DNA of 64,000 bases from Phaeotremella fagi (taxonomy: Eukaryota; Basidiomycota; Tremellomycetes; Tremellales; Phaeotremellaceae): NCBI GenBank assembly GCA_001599715.1, contig BCHU01000008.1:682001-746000 (forward strand), in the 5' to 3' direction. The position numbers and the translations under genes were made by a program. A model generated the notes under the pieces. It saw only the letters and a list, made by a program, of their open reading frames with translations, made no database searches and was not told the DNA's origin. The stretch's first letter is position 1; every line of letters starts with the position of its first letter. Shown piece after piece: positions 1 through 13,809 of the stretch.

Positions 1-1320
1 AGAACTCCACGATATCTTCATTGATGCTGTTTATGAAACTGTCTCACGATCACTCGACTGATCTGATCAAGACCATCAAGCCTTTGTTGAAGACTCAAAT
101 TAGTGTGCAAGAATCTGAATTCAAGAATAAGATTAACGAAATAGTTTCTCTACCTTGTAAAAAACAACAAATCAGGTCTTCATTTCCGAAGAGAAGGAAA
201 GTCAAGATTATAGAGTCAAGTCAACCGTCTTCACAAGGGTCGAGTCACAGTCAATCACAGTTTAGTCAAGGTTCTTCTGGTAGTTCTCAATCGACTTCTT
301 CTTCGTCAACATCAGCATCGTCAACATCAGCCTCGTCAGTGTCATCCGAAGAAACAACAGAAGATCGGGCTGCTCAATATGTTGCAGAATACTTACTCTT
401 CTCCGAACGAGAATTCAAGAATCAAAATCGTAGAGAAGCAAAGTTGTTGAAGAAGACATTGACTACATCTTTAAATACGATCAGCAGGCAAAAATGGAAT
501 ATCATGACGAGAAGGAATCTGAAGCGCTATAATGGTCAGGTAAGTACCCTTTCTTCTGTAGGAAGAAGATTCACTGAGTTCAAGGTAGATTCTTGACGAC
601 AATGGCTCAATCAATGAGAATTGCTCACAAAGTCCCGACCATTCGCAAGATCACTCACTCGACAACATCAATGACGTTTCTCTCCCCTTTGACCTCAACG
701 AGATCGAAGCCCCCCAAGACGATGCCGATGAATCGATACTCAACGATAACATTATCAACGATTATGTTAGATATTTAGAACGTCCACTTAATCCGATTTC
801 ACTATCTCAAGGTTCTAACGAAATGCCACCATTTGATGGGTTTTCATGCGAAGATTTTTACGACGACGACTCTGACGGCCTTGAGAATATCTCAGAAGGG
901 AATGAAGAAGAAGAAGACGACACCATTGACGAATCCGACGAGCTAGACATCTGTGAGACAGTTGGACCACTTTCGTCACAAGTAAATCATACATTTTCCT
1001 ATCTGAGTGTTCATCGATATGATCAGGAGGATGGATGTGATAGCGAAGATGAATGGATCGACGAAAGGAATGGTCAACACGATTTGGATGATGACAGTGG
1101 GGAGGGTTGGAAGGAGCCGTACGATAATGACGTACAGCGTAATTGGAAAAGAGACGACGTAGATGGAGATGGAGAAATAAGTGAAGAGGAAGATATTGAT
1201 GAAGGGTATAGGAGTGACGACGAAGATTTCATAAACGAAGGGTATAAGAGTGAAGAACACGATGAGGACATCGATGAAAACGGTTGGTTGTATGGGGATG
1301 ATTTAGATGATGATTTTTAA
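1..1320 (+). CDS. Hypothetical Ser-rich/acidic protein, 5'-truncated by window edge
   Basis: Not recognised. Reading is open from base 3, so the start lies before the window. One intron at 540-588 (49 nt, GTAAGT donor, TAG acceptor) removes an in-frame stop and restores a long frame ending with TAA at 1318-1320; at least 422 residues are visible. The first half is basic, with a nuclear-localisation-like KRRKVK cluster followed by a Ser/Gln low-complexity tract (visible residues ~60-110). The second half is extremely acidic, with repeated Asp/Glu runs and several GYRSD/GYKSE-like repeats near the end. Basic-plus-acidic composition suggests a nuclear protein (inference). No domain or enzyme motif is visible, so no function is assigned. 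Confidence 0.6.
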
Positions 1321-2179
1321 GTCTACCTTTCTACACCGTAGTATTCATACAATGCTTAGAATTCTCTTTCTGATTCCTTTCATTATATGTAGCTTCTCCT
1401 TACTTTTCTCATGTGTCATCCCCTAGCGACTAGCTCCTAGCTACGATAGAGACAAAATCCAGTCTCCGTTGACTTATAATTGCCAATTCGTGTGGTGACT
1501 AACCCCTGTAACTTACGTTACCTTTGTGGGCTGTGCTGAACAAAAGAAGGTGGTAAGGTGAGAAGAGAAGGAACTAGGAGTAAACGTATCGTCGTGTTAC
1601 TTGTTGCTTTGACTTTCATCTTTAAATGTGTCATTCATGTTACATCTGACTTCAACTTCAAGTATCAAAATAATTTTAACTCAACTTTGAACATCTAATT
1701 CGGGATTAATATCCATTTCACACGAACGGAATACTTTGACTGAAGGTATTGCCTGAAGGGTGTGCAAGGATTTCAAGTGGTGGGTTTGTGCATGGTACGT
1801 TTCAGAAGACTACACTATCTCGTGTACAAGTACATTTGTATCAATATTAATCGATAGACAAGATAGAACGTTCACCGTACTCCCGAACGACATCAGTTTT
1901 CTTTCTTTTCATGATTTTCGTTAATTGTAGAATTCTTAAGGATCGATAACAAATCGTAAGTTGTTGTTTCATTCCATTGGTAGAGTCCTTCAAGATTGTT
2001 ATACAGAGATGAGAACTGTGTGTCAGAAAGCTGGGGAGAAATACACTACACTACCTTTCCTTTCACCTTTGTTCGATTTACGCCTTTTCAGGATTTCATA
2101 TTTCATATTCGATCGATGGAAGAAATGATTGATTGAATTTTGATTAACCCCTTCTTCTAGCTCATCAATCTCACTCACC
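1321..2179. other. Intergenic region (859 bp)
   Basis: 3' flank of the acidic-protein gene and promoter/5' leader of the next plus-strand gene. No conserved ORF, RNA gene or repeat was seen. It is AT-rich, with a pyrimidine-rich stretch just before the ATG at 2180. Confidence 0.5.
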
Positions 2180-5100
2180 ATGGGAATATTAAAGAAATCC
2201 AAACCAAAACCCTCAATTCTTCTACCTCCAACCCCCAACCCCAATCCCAACCAAACAATCCCCACCTCAATCTCCTCCCTCTCAATCTCATCGAAATCAT
2301 CAAAAAGACCGCTAGCATCAAGATTTTGGAGTCTGAAAGGCAAATCCAAAGAAATCGACGACAGGATAGATCCGTTCCCTTATGGGGATCGTGAATCTGC
2401 TGCATCTCCTGTCCCTTCTTTACCGCCTTTACGACTTTCTAGTGAACATGGGGAGAGTTCAATTTCTATCAAGGGTTTAGGGTTGTTTCAGGATGAAGAT
2501 GATTTACCTTTATCTGAAGGTATCACGGGGAATGTCGTTGAACCAGTTCAAATTCAAATTCACCATGAACCCACTGTGGATTTTTCGACTTCATTTCGAC
2601 AAACTATGGTCAGTTCAAATGAGTTTCGACAGGATGGGGGAATTTTAGGTAGAATGGGTTTCGAATTCAGTACATCACCTGAACTAGGTGATGGATTGGT
2701 TCTGGTAAATCGAACTAATCTGGTTGAATCTCATTCTCCAGAACAGACTGTTAGAGGATCTTTGGAGTTACATGATTCACCTTTTGTTGAAGGGGCTGAG
2801 ACTGAAATTACTGAAACTGAGAATGGTATTAATGATACACCTGGGAAGAAAAGGTTTTTCAAGGGGATAGGAAGGGGACGGAGGATGTCAAAGAATATGA
2901 CTGAGGAGTTGGACAGGGTGGGTCAAGTCTCAATAAAATGTTTTAATTCCTTTGCTAAATCCTAAGAATCAGCCTACTACACCTACACCCCAACCTATCT
3001 ACAATCTAGAACCGACACTAACACCACCACCTGAATCGAAGAAACCCCATCAACTTCGTCGAATATCTTCCAATCTCTTTCCTAACCCTTTCACAAGATC
3101 TCAATCTCGTTCATCACTCGCTAACGATCTGGAACAAGCTATCCAAAACGATAACAATCAACAAGGTTCATTTCAATTAAAAAGTTTCCGTCATGTTTCC
3201 GGTATTTCTGCTATCGAGAACAATGATTATTTCGATCATAGGAAAAATGGTTCTGGTTCTGATCATCATGATTCTGGGATTGACGATATACAACTACCTA
3301 ATCCTTGGGGTTCGGAGGATATACAACCTAGATCAACTCATTCTAGACCCGCTAGTATGGCAAGTTGCGTTTCTGGTGATGATATCGTTTCATCAAATCG
3401 AGTTAGTGTAGGAGCTTTCCGAAAGGGGATCAGAAGACCTAGCGAGGTTATACTTTCGGGAACCGATGCCATTGGACCTGGAAACGACGTCGATAAAGAT
3501 GACGACGATCTTCCATTGAACAGGATCAAGAATCTTGAAATCTCATCAAAAATTTCTTCGGCCAACAGTGTCGATGAAATGGTCAAACCAGATATCATTG
3601 AACGAAGAGGATCGCCGGGTGCGATTCTCTCTTTTGCGGTGAAGAATCGATCAACGAGCGGTAATTCAAACAGCGGCTTCATTGTGAAATCGACTCAGAC
3701 TTCTAGATATATCGGTAGAACCCCTTCACCTCAGTTACGTAGCCGACCTACATCCCTCTCACCTCCTGGTAGATTGTACACGCCACCACCGATCCATGAG
3801 AAGATTCTCACCGATTCTCAAGAAGTCATAATCGATTCTCCTACTTCACTCTCCCCTATCGATGGTACATTCCCCATCGCGCCATTACTTCCTAAAACTA
3901 TCCCAACACCTTTGAATCTGTTAAAACCAAAGCCGGATTTCGGTGAAGGAGCTTATCCATCTCCATTACCAACTGGCGAGTTCTATACACCATCCGAAGT
4001 TAATCCAACCCGCTCAAAAAGATTATCAACAAGTTCATTACCTCCACCAAGACCTATCAATCTCCCTATTCCAATCACGGAACCGTTGAATCTACCATTA
4101 CCACCGGATCAAATGCCTGATTCACCACCGTTACCAGCAATGAATCTGAATGAACTCCCTCAAAGACCAGCTAGTGCCTCTGGAACAGGTTTGAGTCATG
4201 GTAGAAAATTATCTTTCCTTGATGAACCTATGCGATTGATTTCTGGGATTTCCGTGCCGACTATCTCGGGTTTATGGGGGTCAGAACAGGATAGTAGTAT
4301 TCCACCTCCAGCTGATCAGATGGAAGTCATTGATCCCCCGATGTCACCTGGTGGTGAGAGTACTCGGTCAACTCTACATGAGAGATTAGCTTATGCTGCT
4401 ATGAATGCTGGTCTTCGAGAATCTGGTCGTGGGAATGGACACCAGGTTCAAGGAGTTCACCAATTGAATCTATCAAAGACCAATCTCGACGAACCCCCAC
4501 CAGCAGAAATCGCGAATATAGAATCCCCAAACAACTTCAATGAATTTTCCCCACCTCCATCAAGTTTTTCCCGGGTCTCTCGACAAGTCAAACAAAAGAA
4601 TAAAGGTCAATCTCAAGGATGGGCAGATAGTTCTGATGAAGAATCGATCAAATCGACAAAATCATCTTTATCAAGACGTAACGCTTCGGTGAGAAGGATA
4701 CCTGGAGGTCCACGACCACCCTCTAGATCTGGTAAACGTTCTGAATCGGGTATGAGTTCAGGTGAAGAGGGTTCAACCGTTCGGTCTGTTCATCAATCTC
4801 CAAAGAAGGTTTTATCCCCTAGATCAGCATCGAGGAATATCCCTTTACCTGTTTCTCCAACCCTCTCGTCGGCGGGTTCGACATTCAGAATCGGGGAGAA
4901 TCGTGATAACAGGAAATCTTTATCTTTATTAGCTTCTCCTCGACATACGCCTAAAAGAGAGAATGTTAATCTTCCGATTGAAAGTGTTAGGAAGGAATCA
5001 ATGGTGGTCGGAAGTGATGGCCAAACTCGTAAAACGGCTTCACCAGTATCTACGCAATCCGGATTAACTGGTGATAGTAATCATATACCTTTGACACCTC

Positions 5101-5958
5101 ATGATGACCCTGTTGAAACGTGGGATGAGAGTAAGGAATCAGTCACGAAACGGGATATAGGCCAGACTCGTATGAGTCATATGGTATGTACTCTTTGGGA
5201 TTCGTTCACTGATATTGATAGCATTCCACACCCGCACTGCATTCTCAACCCCCACATCATCCTCAACTATCTACGAATTACTACGAACAACAACAAATGT
5301 GGAATGCACAGTTCAATCCAGCTCAAGATCCAGCATTGGCTTATCAGTGAGTCCTTTACCTACTAGCATTCAAAAGATATGTTCAACTAAAACATCCAGA
5401 CAAATGCTTAAACAACAATGGCAAGCTAATTATATGGCAGCTGCATTTCGTGCGTCTGAAGAAGAATGGGAAAGAGCAAGTTCAAACGGTAGATCCACAC
5501 CTCAACCTTCAGTCTATGGATCTGGAGTTGGAGTCTTTAATCAACCTTTCCCAATGGGATATCCGCCTTTTGGATTCATGCCTCAATACATGATACCACC
5601 AGGGTTCGATATGTATGCCAATGGACAAGGATCAATGGGATACCAACCGACTCATCAACACGCTCAATCGGTTTATGGTGGAGATTGGGGACCTCCAATC
5701 ACACAAAACACTCATGAGATTTATAATCAGAATCCTAATGTTATCCCAGCTACTCAAGAGATTAAAAGAAATAGGAGATTATCGACTAGTACGAATATTG
5801 ATCAATCTTCTAAAAGGAAAAGTAAAGGTAGTACTTCCCCTCCACCACCTTCGAGTTGGAGACGGACTGGTGATTGGACAGAAACCTCTAACGCATCTCC
5901 TTCTACCGTACCGAATCCGAAATCAAGATCCAATTCTTCTCATCAGTTCGCAAATTGA
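2180..5958 (+). CDS. Large Pro/Ser-rich disordered protein (fungal, unknown)
   Basis: Not recognised. Model: exons 2180-2917, 2967-5183, 5222-5346, 5400-5958; introns 49, 38 and 53 nt, all phase-consistent, giving 1212 residues. The first intron uses a GTGGGT donor. Almost the whole chain is low-complexity: Pro/Ser/Arg-rich, many SP/TP sites (candidate proline-directed kinase targets), no membrane segment or catalytic motif. The last ~200 residues change character: a short conserved-looking helix (KQQWQANYMAAAFRASEEEW, ~residue 1030) followed by a Gly/Pro/Tyr/Met-rich tail (FMPQYMIPPGFDMYANGQG) and a basic Ser-rich end. Such composition is common in fungal polarity, cell-cycle or RNA-granule scaffolds, but that is only inference. 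The 38-nt second intron is the least certain boundary. Confidence 0.65.
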
Positions 5959-6206
5959 TCAGGGCCATGGTCGTTGTCGTTAATGATATTTGTACAAATA
6001 TTTTCCTTTACTCAACAATAATCCCCTCACATTCATTACAGTCATCACAATACATACCTTACATTGATATTTACCAATTCAGCATAATAGTATATCCTAA
6101 TTTCACGAATTTTCATGATCGGAGTTTATGTTTCTTTCTGTATTCAAAAATGAAGTTCGCATTATATGTCATTATTTCGTGATAACTACAAAAACTGATC
6201 TACTGT

Positions 6207-9200
6207 CTAGTAGACACTATCGCGATTCAGCCAAATTCCCAAAGCTTCAATTACACTATCAACTTTCCAGAATTTCCAACCCACAACCCCGTTCCCCCGT
6301 TCCCCCTCTGCATTCCCTTCAACATCAAAAGAATTGTCCGTAAGACTTTGAAATTTCTTAGAGATCTCACGTATCTTCAATAACAACATTTCAATTTCTA
6401 ATTCTGTGAATCCAGATCCTTCGTTCCGATTACCGTTATCGTTAACATTCTGTAAAGCGTTCTTAACTAAAACCGATAAATTCGATAATAAAATTATAGG
6501 TGATACTTGATTCTTGGATATGTAGATCGACAATTCCTTCTTTTCTTTAATTTCTTCCGGCCAAATTCCGTTTGAGAAATAGTCCACAATGAACTGGTTT
6601 GGATTTGATCGACCTTGACCTTGACTATTGTGATTGATCAACTGTCTGCTGATAGCGTTGATGAAAGAAGCTCGAATAATAGGTGATTTCTTATCACCAA
6701 TCGAAATGTTTGATAAATAATTACTATCGAATACCGAAGATTGATAATAATGTTTCAAGAACCCGATGTAATTCAAAGTGAGAACATCGTTATAATCCCC
6801 CTGTCGATGTTGTGAATCCAAATACATCGCAACGTAAACCCCGATCATCCAAGGTTTATCAAGTGAAACGCATTCCAGAAGAACGGTTCTCAAGAAAAAT
6901 TCGAATTTCGTAAAACCACCGAATAGTTTCGACATTGATATCAAGATTGAATTACCCGAATGAGCTTGAATCAAACCGATCACTTCGGTAGAATCCAGAC
7001 CGGGTGGATTTGAATTTGATATGAGATCATATAAAAGATCTAATCCTGTCATTGAACCTGCACGAACGAAAATGCTTCGATTCCCTTTTGGATCGGTGCA
7101 GTAATCTAAGAAACCGGCTTTACGTTTGACGTAGATGGTTCTTGTTTTGACTAGATTCGATCGATCCTGTGGGTCTGAAAGGTTATAGGTGATGGGCCAG
7201 TATCTTGGTGAATCGACCTCTATCGATATCAACGATTCAAAGGGTGAAATTAGAGTCGGCGAAATCAGCGATTGTTGACGAATTCGATCACCTTCTCTGA
7301 GCTTAATTTTAACAGGTAGATAAATCGTATCACCCGTATCTACATCCTTAGCAATCAGACATCTAGGTTCGACGGCCAAAGCCCAAAGATGTCTGAAAGC
7401 TTGTGGATAAGCTTTATTGTCCGAGGGCGAAGCCAAGAATCTGGGGAAGAACGATATACACATAGAAGCGATAGCTAGATTGGAATCACCTAACGTGTAA
7501 TGACCTCGTCCAAGGAAAAGTAAACCTGTCGCCATGTGCATAGCCATATGAGAACCATACGTGACACCAGCACCTTCTTGCGCATGAGCTACACGAAGTC
7601 TTCGAAGGACGTTCAATTCTCCAGTTCCAGACATCACAACAGCCCAAGCCAACGTGACAACGTTTAAACCCTGTCTCGCGGTGTTTCTTCTTATTTTACC
7701 TTCATAAGTCATCGATTGACCACTAGCAGCTTTGTTCAGAACGTTGAAAAAGAAGATTAAATTGTTATGAGCCAACTCCGCAGCCGTTCCAGCGTATTTC
7801 AACCCTATAGCGAAACACGCTCCAGCTATTATGTTCAGATAAGCCAGTTCGGTACTGAATTCCATCATTGACGTCTTGGTGTGATTCCGATGTTGGATAA
7901 AACTTGGTAATTGAGCTTCGATCCATCCTATCGCAGGACTAACTTCATCCCACATAATCAAAGCTCTAGCAAAAGTTCGTAAAAGTAATAGATCAGGTCG
8001 AATCTGTTCCAAATCAAAAGCTGTTTTTGGTATTTCCAACATATCGGCGATATCCCGTCGACCTGTTTTCAGATACATCAGACCTAAAGCCAAAGTCGCT
8101 CCTGGAGATGTCAATGCTGAAGGTGTGGTTGAATTCGTATCCAGAGCGTCACCATTGATTAATCGACGTAATCTAGTCAACATTCTTCGGTCGACTTCAC
8201 TATTTCCACCTTTACCCAACATTATCAAACCAAAAGCCATACTGGATGAAAAGGCATATGATTCCCTGTAATCTCTGAAGGAGTCGACACCGGTCATCTC
8301 ACCACGTCCAACTTCTCCAAGAGCTATTTCAGCCATTCGATGATTTTTACTACCCACGTAAACCAATCCTAAACCAACTAGAGCTGATGATTGGATCAGA
8401 GGAGATGCGTTCAGTTCCATCGAACCTAAAGGCAACAAAGCGTGCGTATGTAGGGACAAAACTTTTGTAATCAACAAATCACCACTTCCAGCATAAGAAC
8501 ATCCTAGACCAAGTAACAAACCGACAGAAGTGAATTCATGTCTAGGTTCCATATAAGGGAAAGCGTGATAAGTGAATAAAGATCTTAGATGACCAGTCAA
8601 ACCAAGTCCTAAAAGGAAACCACCATGTTCAGGATTAAGAGTTTGAGGTCGGTTAAACACGATCCAACTGCTATCTACACCAGGACAATCTGGTGATATT
8701 GATAAACCAGCCGAGACACCGTTATGGAAACAAGGCCAATCAGCGTTCTCAGCGACGATTTGAGCTTTCAAAACGGAGTTTCCTGGGACGATCTTGACGG
8801 ATAATTCGATCAAAGGTATTTCCCACACGCCAGTGATACTGGTTTTACGAGTACCGTATTCGAAAATGCCTTGGCCAACCGGTATAGATAAGGTCCGATT
8901 CGCAATGGTGTTGACGATACTTTGATGATGATGGATAATGTCTTGTTCACTATGGGGTTAGAGATGGAAAACCATGTGACCTACGTTGCATTTTTATGAT
9001 GATGAGCAGCTAATGTTCTAATCTTGGTAGTTTGCATCATACGTTCAACCTCTTGTACTCGACGATCAGAACCGAATCTGACATGAGGAAGACCGGTTTG
9101 AAGGGGTTTCTTTTGGGCAGTATCTGAGATCAAGTCGCCAATCATTGGTCTGGACTCGGACTATCTGTCAGCTAATTTCAAGTAAAGACTCACTTCTTGA

Positions 9201-12200
9201 ACCTCGTTATCGGAATGAGGTAAAATCCTTTGACGCTGAATAGCTAAATCCTTCCTGCCAATGAAATTCAATTCTTCAATTGACCAATGTGAATTAGGGT
9301 TATTTTGACAAACTCGTATAGCTTCTAAAATGGGGATAGCGATTGCATGCGGTAAACTGGACAGCCATTCGTTATCCAGACCATTAAGAACCATATGTTG
9401 AACCGCAGAGTATGCTCTATCGATGAGAGATTTTGCACGTAATTTGGGATCTGCCATTGGTGACTTGACACAAAAGTTGTCGTATACCGAACATATCTCT
9501 TCCAACCTTTGAAGAGGCCTTGATTGACCCAATTCTGATGTTTGCTGGAAACCAGGGAAAGGTTTCGTAGGCGAAACTAACCTTCGCGAAAGGTAAGAAA
9601 TAATATCCGGTGGCACTTCAAACATGTCCAGGCATGAAGTATCGGTGACTGTTATTAGCTCGTCACTGGTGTGGTTACTTACCGATGGGCGTTTCAGAAA
9701 CGTAATCAACAGGTAACAATCGTAACCAATAATCTGCCCAATCGAATTTTCCAATCTTGCTAGCGAGTTGAATAATAAGCGGAACAAGTAGTTGAAGTTG
9801 AGGTTTGGTGACCAAGCGATAATTTTGGGCGACCAAATGTAAAGCATACACTATAGGAGGTATATCCACATGTTCCAGTTTTGAGTTGCATCTTGCGGCA
9901 AGTGAAGATTTAGTTCGCTTGACCAGAGCCTTTAATCTACGAATAGTAGGGTCACTCGTAGTACTCTCCATTTCTAGAAGTTGACATCCAAGCATATTCT
10001 GCAATACCCCAGTGAAACACGAAAACACCTCAGGATTTGATCGTGAGGACATATTCTGGATATTGACCAACACTTCCTTTTTGAGATTGAAGAACGAATG
10101 CGAATTGATACAACAAGATATACCTTCCAGACAAGACCTAGTGAGAGGATCTTTGATTGTGAAATCCGCAAGAACACGAATCTGATCCCCGTTATCAAAA
10201 ACAGCAGTAAATCTTGACGAGACGGAATCGACAAGGTTGACTATACGACGAGTAGATGTTGATTGGTTGTCAAGTACCATTTGGAAGTTAGAAGTGACTT
10301 TGGAGTCTTTCGTATCCTTTAACGATATTGGAATGGTCAATCCTCCCGAAGTTACCAATTCTAAATTCCCATCCAACGATAGAACCAAAACGTCCAACAC
10401 TGAATTGCGAGTTGAGATGATCGGTAATGCAGCGATACAAGGGAAAGTTTGGAACGGAGAAATTGTTATCTTCTGTTCATGTCCGGGACAGTGAACTTTG
10501 AACGTGAAAAGATGTGATTCCGACTGATTAGAAAGATGTACATTGATGACTACTGATTCCGCAGATACATTATCTGATAAGAAGACTTTGATACTGACTG
10601 GATTGATTGATCTACAGATCAGCTTTTTTCCTTTCGAAACACTCACATTGGCGGTTTCCAAGACCATAATCTATCCAACACAATCTCACTTCTCAGTTCC
10701 GTTTCATCATCCCGTTCCAAACCCAACATCATCGTAGTTTCTCTTAAATCTTTTTCACCTGCACCCAACAAAGCGTTCTTGCTAGTAGCTCTAGCCACAT
10801 CCTCCCGTAAAAACGATGAAGAGGATTTACGATTTTCCACGGTTTTAGATTGAGTCGTTGTTGAACTTATCCTTGATCGATTTTTAAGCTGAACTGGGGG
10901 AAGTTGAACTGGATTGTTTAATGGTGAAGGTTCTAACGCAGCTTGAAGATCGTTTGTGATAGGTTCGGTTTCGCTTGATTTTGATAATCTGGGTTGATTC
11001 CTTCGATTTGGTCTATCGAATGGATCAGCGGTTTGGGATAACCGTCGATCGGTTGTTTTTACTGAAGATGGATTGCGATGAAGTGAAGGTCTAGGTCTTG
11101 TAGGTATCGATGTTGGTAACGGGTTAGGTATATCTGGTGACGTGAGTATCTCGTCCGGTCTCATGTGACGTGGTCCAACTGGAACAGGTGGTGAAGGGGT
11201 GTCTTCAGTGTTCAGGGGCACGATAATTTTTCGACAAAATATTAAAGATTCCTCTTCTAAATCATAATAGACAACTAAAGAATATTGATCAGAATGTAAG
11301 AGTAGCGTTGATGTTGATGATAAAGCTTCAGTCGAAACCAATTCCAGTTGACCATAACCTTCCACGCTACCTTCAACGATCATTTTCATTTCATGAAAAG
11401 GATCATGCAGTGAATATAATCTAGGTAACGAAGGTGTGTTCTCATCTTCAAGATCAATGAGATCGTCTAAAATCGATGTCGAGGTGTTGTTCATCCCAAG
11501 TAAACCTTGCCCATTTCCATTCCCCTTTAATCGTTTTAACCGACGAATTTCACGTTTCTCCAAAGCTCTTTGAATGATCAAACCACCCGATTCTAATGAC
11601 CAACAGTTATCGACCGTAAACGGTAGATTTATCACAACGTCTTCACCAGAATTATAATATATATGTGCACGAGATTGAAGAAAAATCACTAAAGTTCTTT
11701 CGAGCGAAGGACGTGTATTCGTAGAAGACGAAACTCTTGGTGTACCCCAACGAAGATTCCTAGATTGATGAAAAGGTCCAAACGTCGAATCAACACCAGA
11801 TTTCTTGTCTGTACCACCATCATTCAAATTCTTCATTTTACCTTTAGAATGTAAATTGGATTCCAAATGGGATTCATCGATTCTCGAAGAATCAAACCAA
11901 ACGAACGAAACAAATGTTACTGATTCGTTTTCGTAATCAAAGGAGAATTTTCGATAGATCTCAGAACCCCTTGACCAGATTACAGTTTTCTTGAACCAAA
12001 CTAGTTCTTCTTCTGTCTCCGTTTCGTAGCTTGTGGTTGAGGTTGGATCTGTAGGACAGATTGATATAATTCTTTTAGGTGATTCGGTCTCTGTTGGGAA
12101 TAACGAATATCGAAATGGATCTCTACTAGATCCTGCATTTTGAAGATTTCTTTCGTGGTATAATAAGCCTGGCGAGATAGCTTTACCCAATGTGAGTGCT

Positions 12201-12205
12201 TCCAT
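6207..12205 (-). CDS. APC1: Anaphase-promoting complex subunit 1
   Basis: Largest scaffold subunit of the nuclear APC/C ubiquitin ligase that triggers anaphase and mitotic exit. Exons 12205-10647, 10611-9683, 9648-9194, 9160-8985, 8949-6207; introns of 35, 34, 33 and 35 nt; 1953 residues, the usual size. The N-terminal WD40-like half shows typical APC1 patches (WFKKTVIWSRGSEIYRKFS; INLPFTVDNCWSLESGGLII). The middle has the VQEVERMM segment and the last third carries the Gly/Ala/Leu-rich proteasome-cyclosome repeats (GGFLLGLGLTGHL; SVGLLLGLGCSYAGSGD; GATLALGLMYLKTG). The start at 12205 begins the conserved N-terminus, but the frame stays open upstream to ATGs at 12355 and 12400, so the start is uncertain. 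Its promoter is squeezed behind the 3' end of the GT32 gene (256 bp). Confidence 0.93.
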
Positions 12206-12461
12206 TGGGCTTAAGTATTGGGTATGATGGTAATTGAGTGGATATATGTATATGATAGCTTTGGAAATTGGACCTTCAACTGATGTTGATTTTTGGTACG
12301 CGACCAAAACATTTGTATTTGCCACGTGGTCATCATCAGTTACTCGTACAGTATGCATTTTATTCGCCTCTAGAATACAATCTCTTGAACACCTCGTCAT
12401 CTTCAGCACCTATAAATCTGTCGGGGAGAAAGAAAAGAGATCAGCTTGGATAGTGATAATC

Positions 12462-13809
12462 TCAAAACTCGACGTACGGTCTAACAAGTCTATGGAAATT
12501 GGTATCAATTTCACGTATAGATTTCGGAGATAGTTTTGAGAGATATTGCATAGCCAAAGATTCCCAAGCGTGGTATCTAACGTTCAAGTTAACCAATGAT
12601 CTCCAGGGGTGAGACTCACGCATATTGACCAGAACCTATCCAATCGTAATCATTCCTTTCGTGGGTGTATTGGATCTCTTCGCCATGCCACATAGGCCAG
12701 AAGAAGGCTGTAGTGGATAAAACTTGAAGTTCTGAGGGGTGAGATCGAGCGAGTTCCTATGAGATGTGTTAGATCGATAGGCGTGGTATTTATGAGATAC
12801 CTACCCATGGCTTTACTACACTATGCCCTGCCCAGTTCCCCGAATCGAATGTATCATAACTAGCCAACCAACGATCGATGAATGGTGCATTAGGTTCAGA
12901 GATGATCACAGCGTTCTATCGTTAGCCCATATTACCTATCTAAAACCTACACAGAGTCCCTCTGGATCTAAAGGCGTCCGTCTAGAATCAGGTGAGGCTT
13001 CCATACCAAGAGTCGTAGGGAAATACAACAAATCGTCAAACGGTTTTATCCTGTATGGTTGTTCAGTAAAGAACACAACCCTCCCAAACAAGGACATACA
13101 CGTAAATATCAATATCCAAATAAATCCCTCCTGAATATTTCATCGCCATCAACCTCAATACATCAGCTTTATGTGCGAAATGATCTAAATGTTTCCCATG
13201 GATACTATCAGGTGCTTGAGTTTTGATTAACGTTAGATGTGGTTCTAGTAAATTCCACCAAGGTCCAGTTGGGAGATGTTGATAATGGCTAGAAAATTTA
13301 ATCAGTTATGCTCATATTCCCCAAAAGAGAATCTCTTACAAATAAACAACGTCCGGTTTCAAATTGATCAAAGCACTCCTAACAGCCAAATAAGCATAAT
13401 AAGGCAATTCCTCCCCAACCTCCCGTCCATGATCTAGCGGTTTCAATCCATAAATATAATGAACGCTGTTGGGAACGACCATCCCCTTCCTCTTGGGTTT
13501 ACTGGGTAAAGGTAGATAACTCGGTCTCTCTTCGTTGGAAGAGATATGATTTGGTGGTGGTGGGAATAGGTTTGGTGGGATGAGTAGTTTTGATGATGTT
13601 CTGGGAAGGTTTCGAAGGGTGTGGTGTTGTTCTGCTGTTAGCAGGGTGTTGAGGATGTAGCCTGTTAAGATTAGGAGGAGGGTTGTTGGAAGAGGGGGAA
13701 GATGGATTGATAGACCTTTGGGGAGGGGTATTGTCTTTATTATCGTTAGATGATATTCAAATGTAGTACTTACGATAGGTTTCCCATTCTTCATCCATAA
13801 AGGTAACAT
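12462..13809 (-). CDS. GT32-family glycosyltransferase (Och1/MIPC-type), type II membrane protein
   Basis: Probable Golgi sugar transferase using a nucleotide-sugar donor. Exons 13809-13774, 13734-13340, 13288-13100, 13050-12951, 12915-12805, 12756-12620, 12576-12462; 360 residues. A single hydrophobic segment near residues 25-45 (TTLLLILTGYILNTLL) is a signal anchor, followed by a Pro-rich stem and the GT32 core: HYIYGL, HKADVLRLMAMKYSGGIYLD, and the catalytic DxD as DID in YLDIDIYV. The downstream NAVIISEPNAPFIDRWLASY and GHSVVKPW are hallmarks of this family. Acceptor (mannan or inositolphosphoceramide) cannot be told from sequence. The first intron (13773-13735, 39 nt, CTAAC branch) is in frame and stop-free, so it could be retained, adding 13 residues before the anchor. 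Confidence 0.88.
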
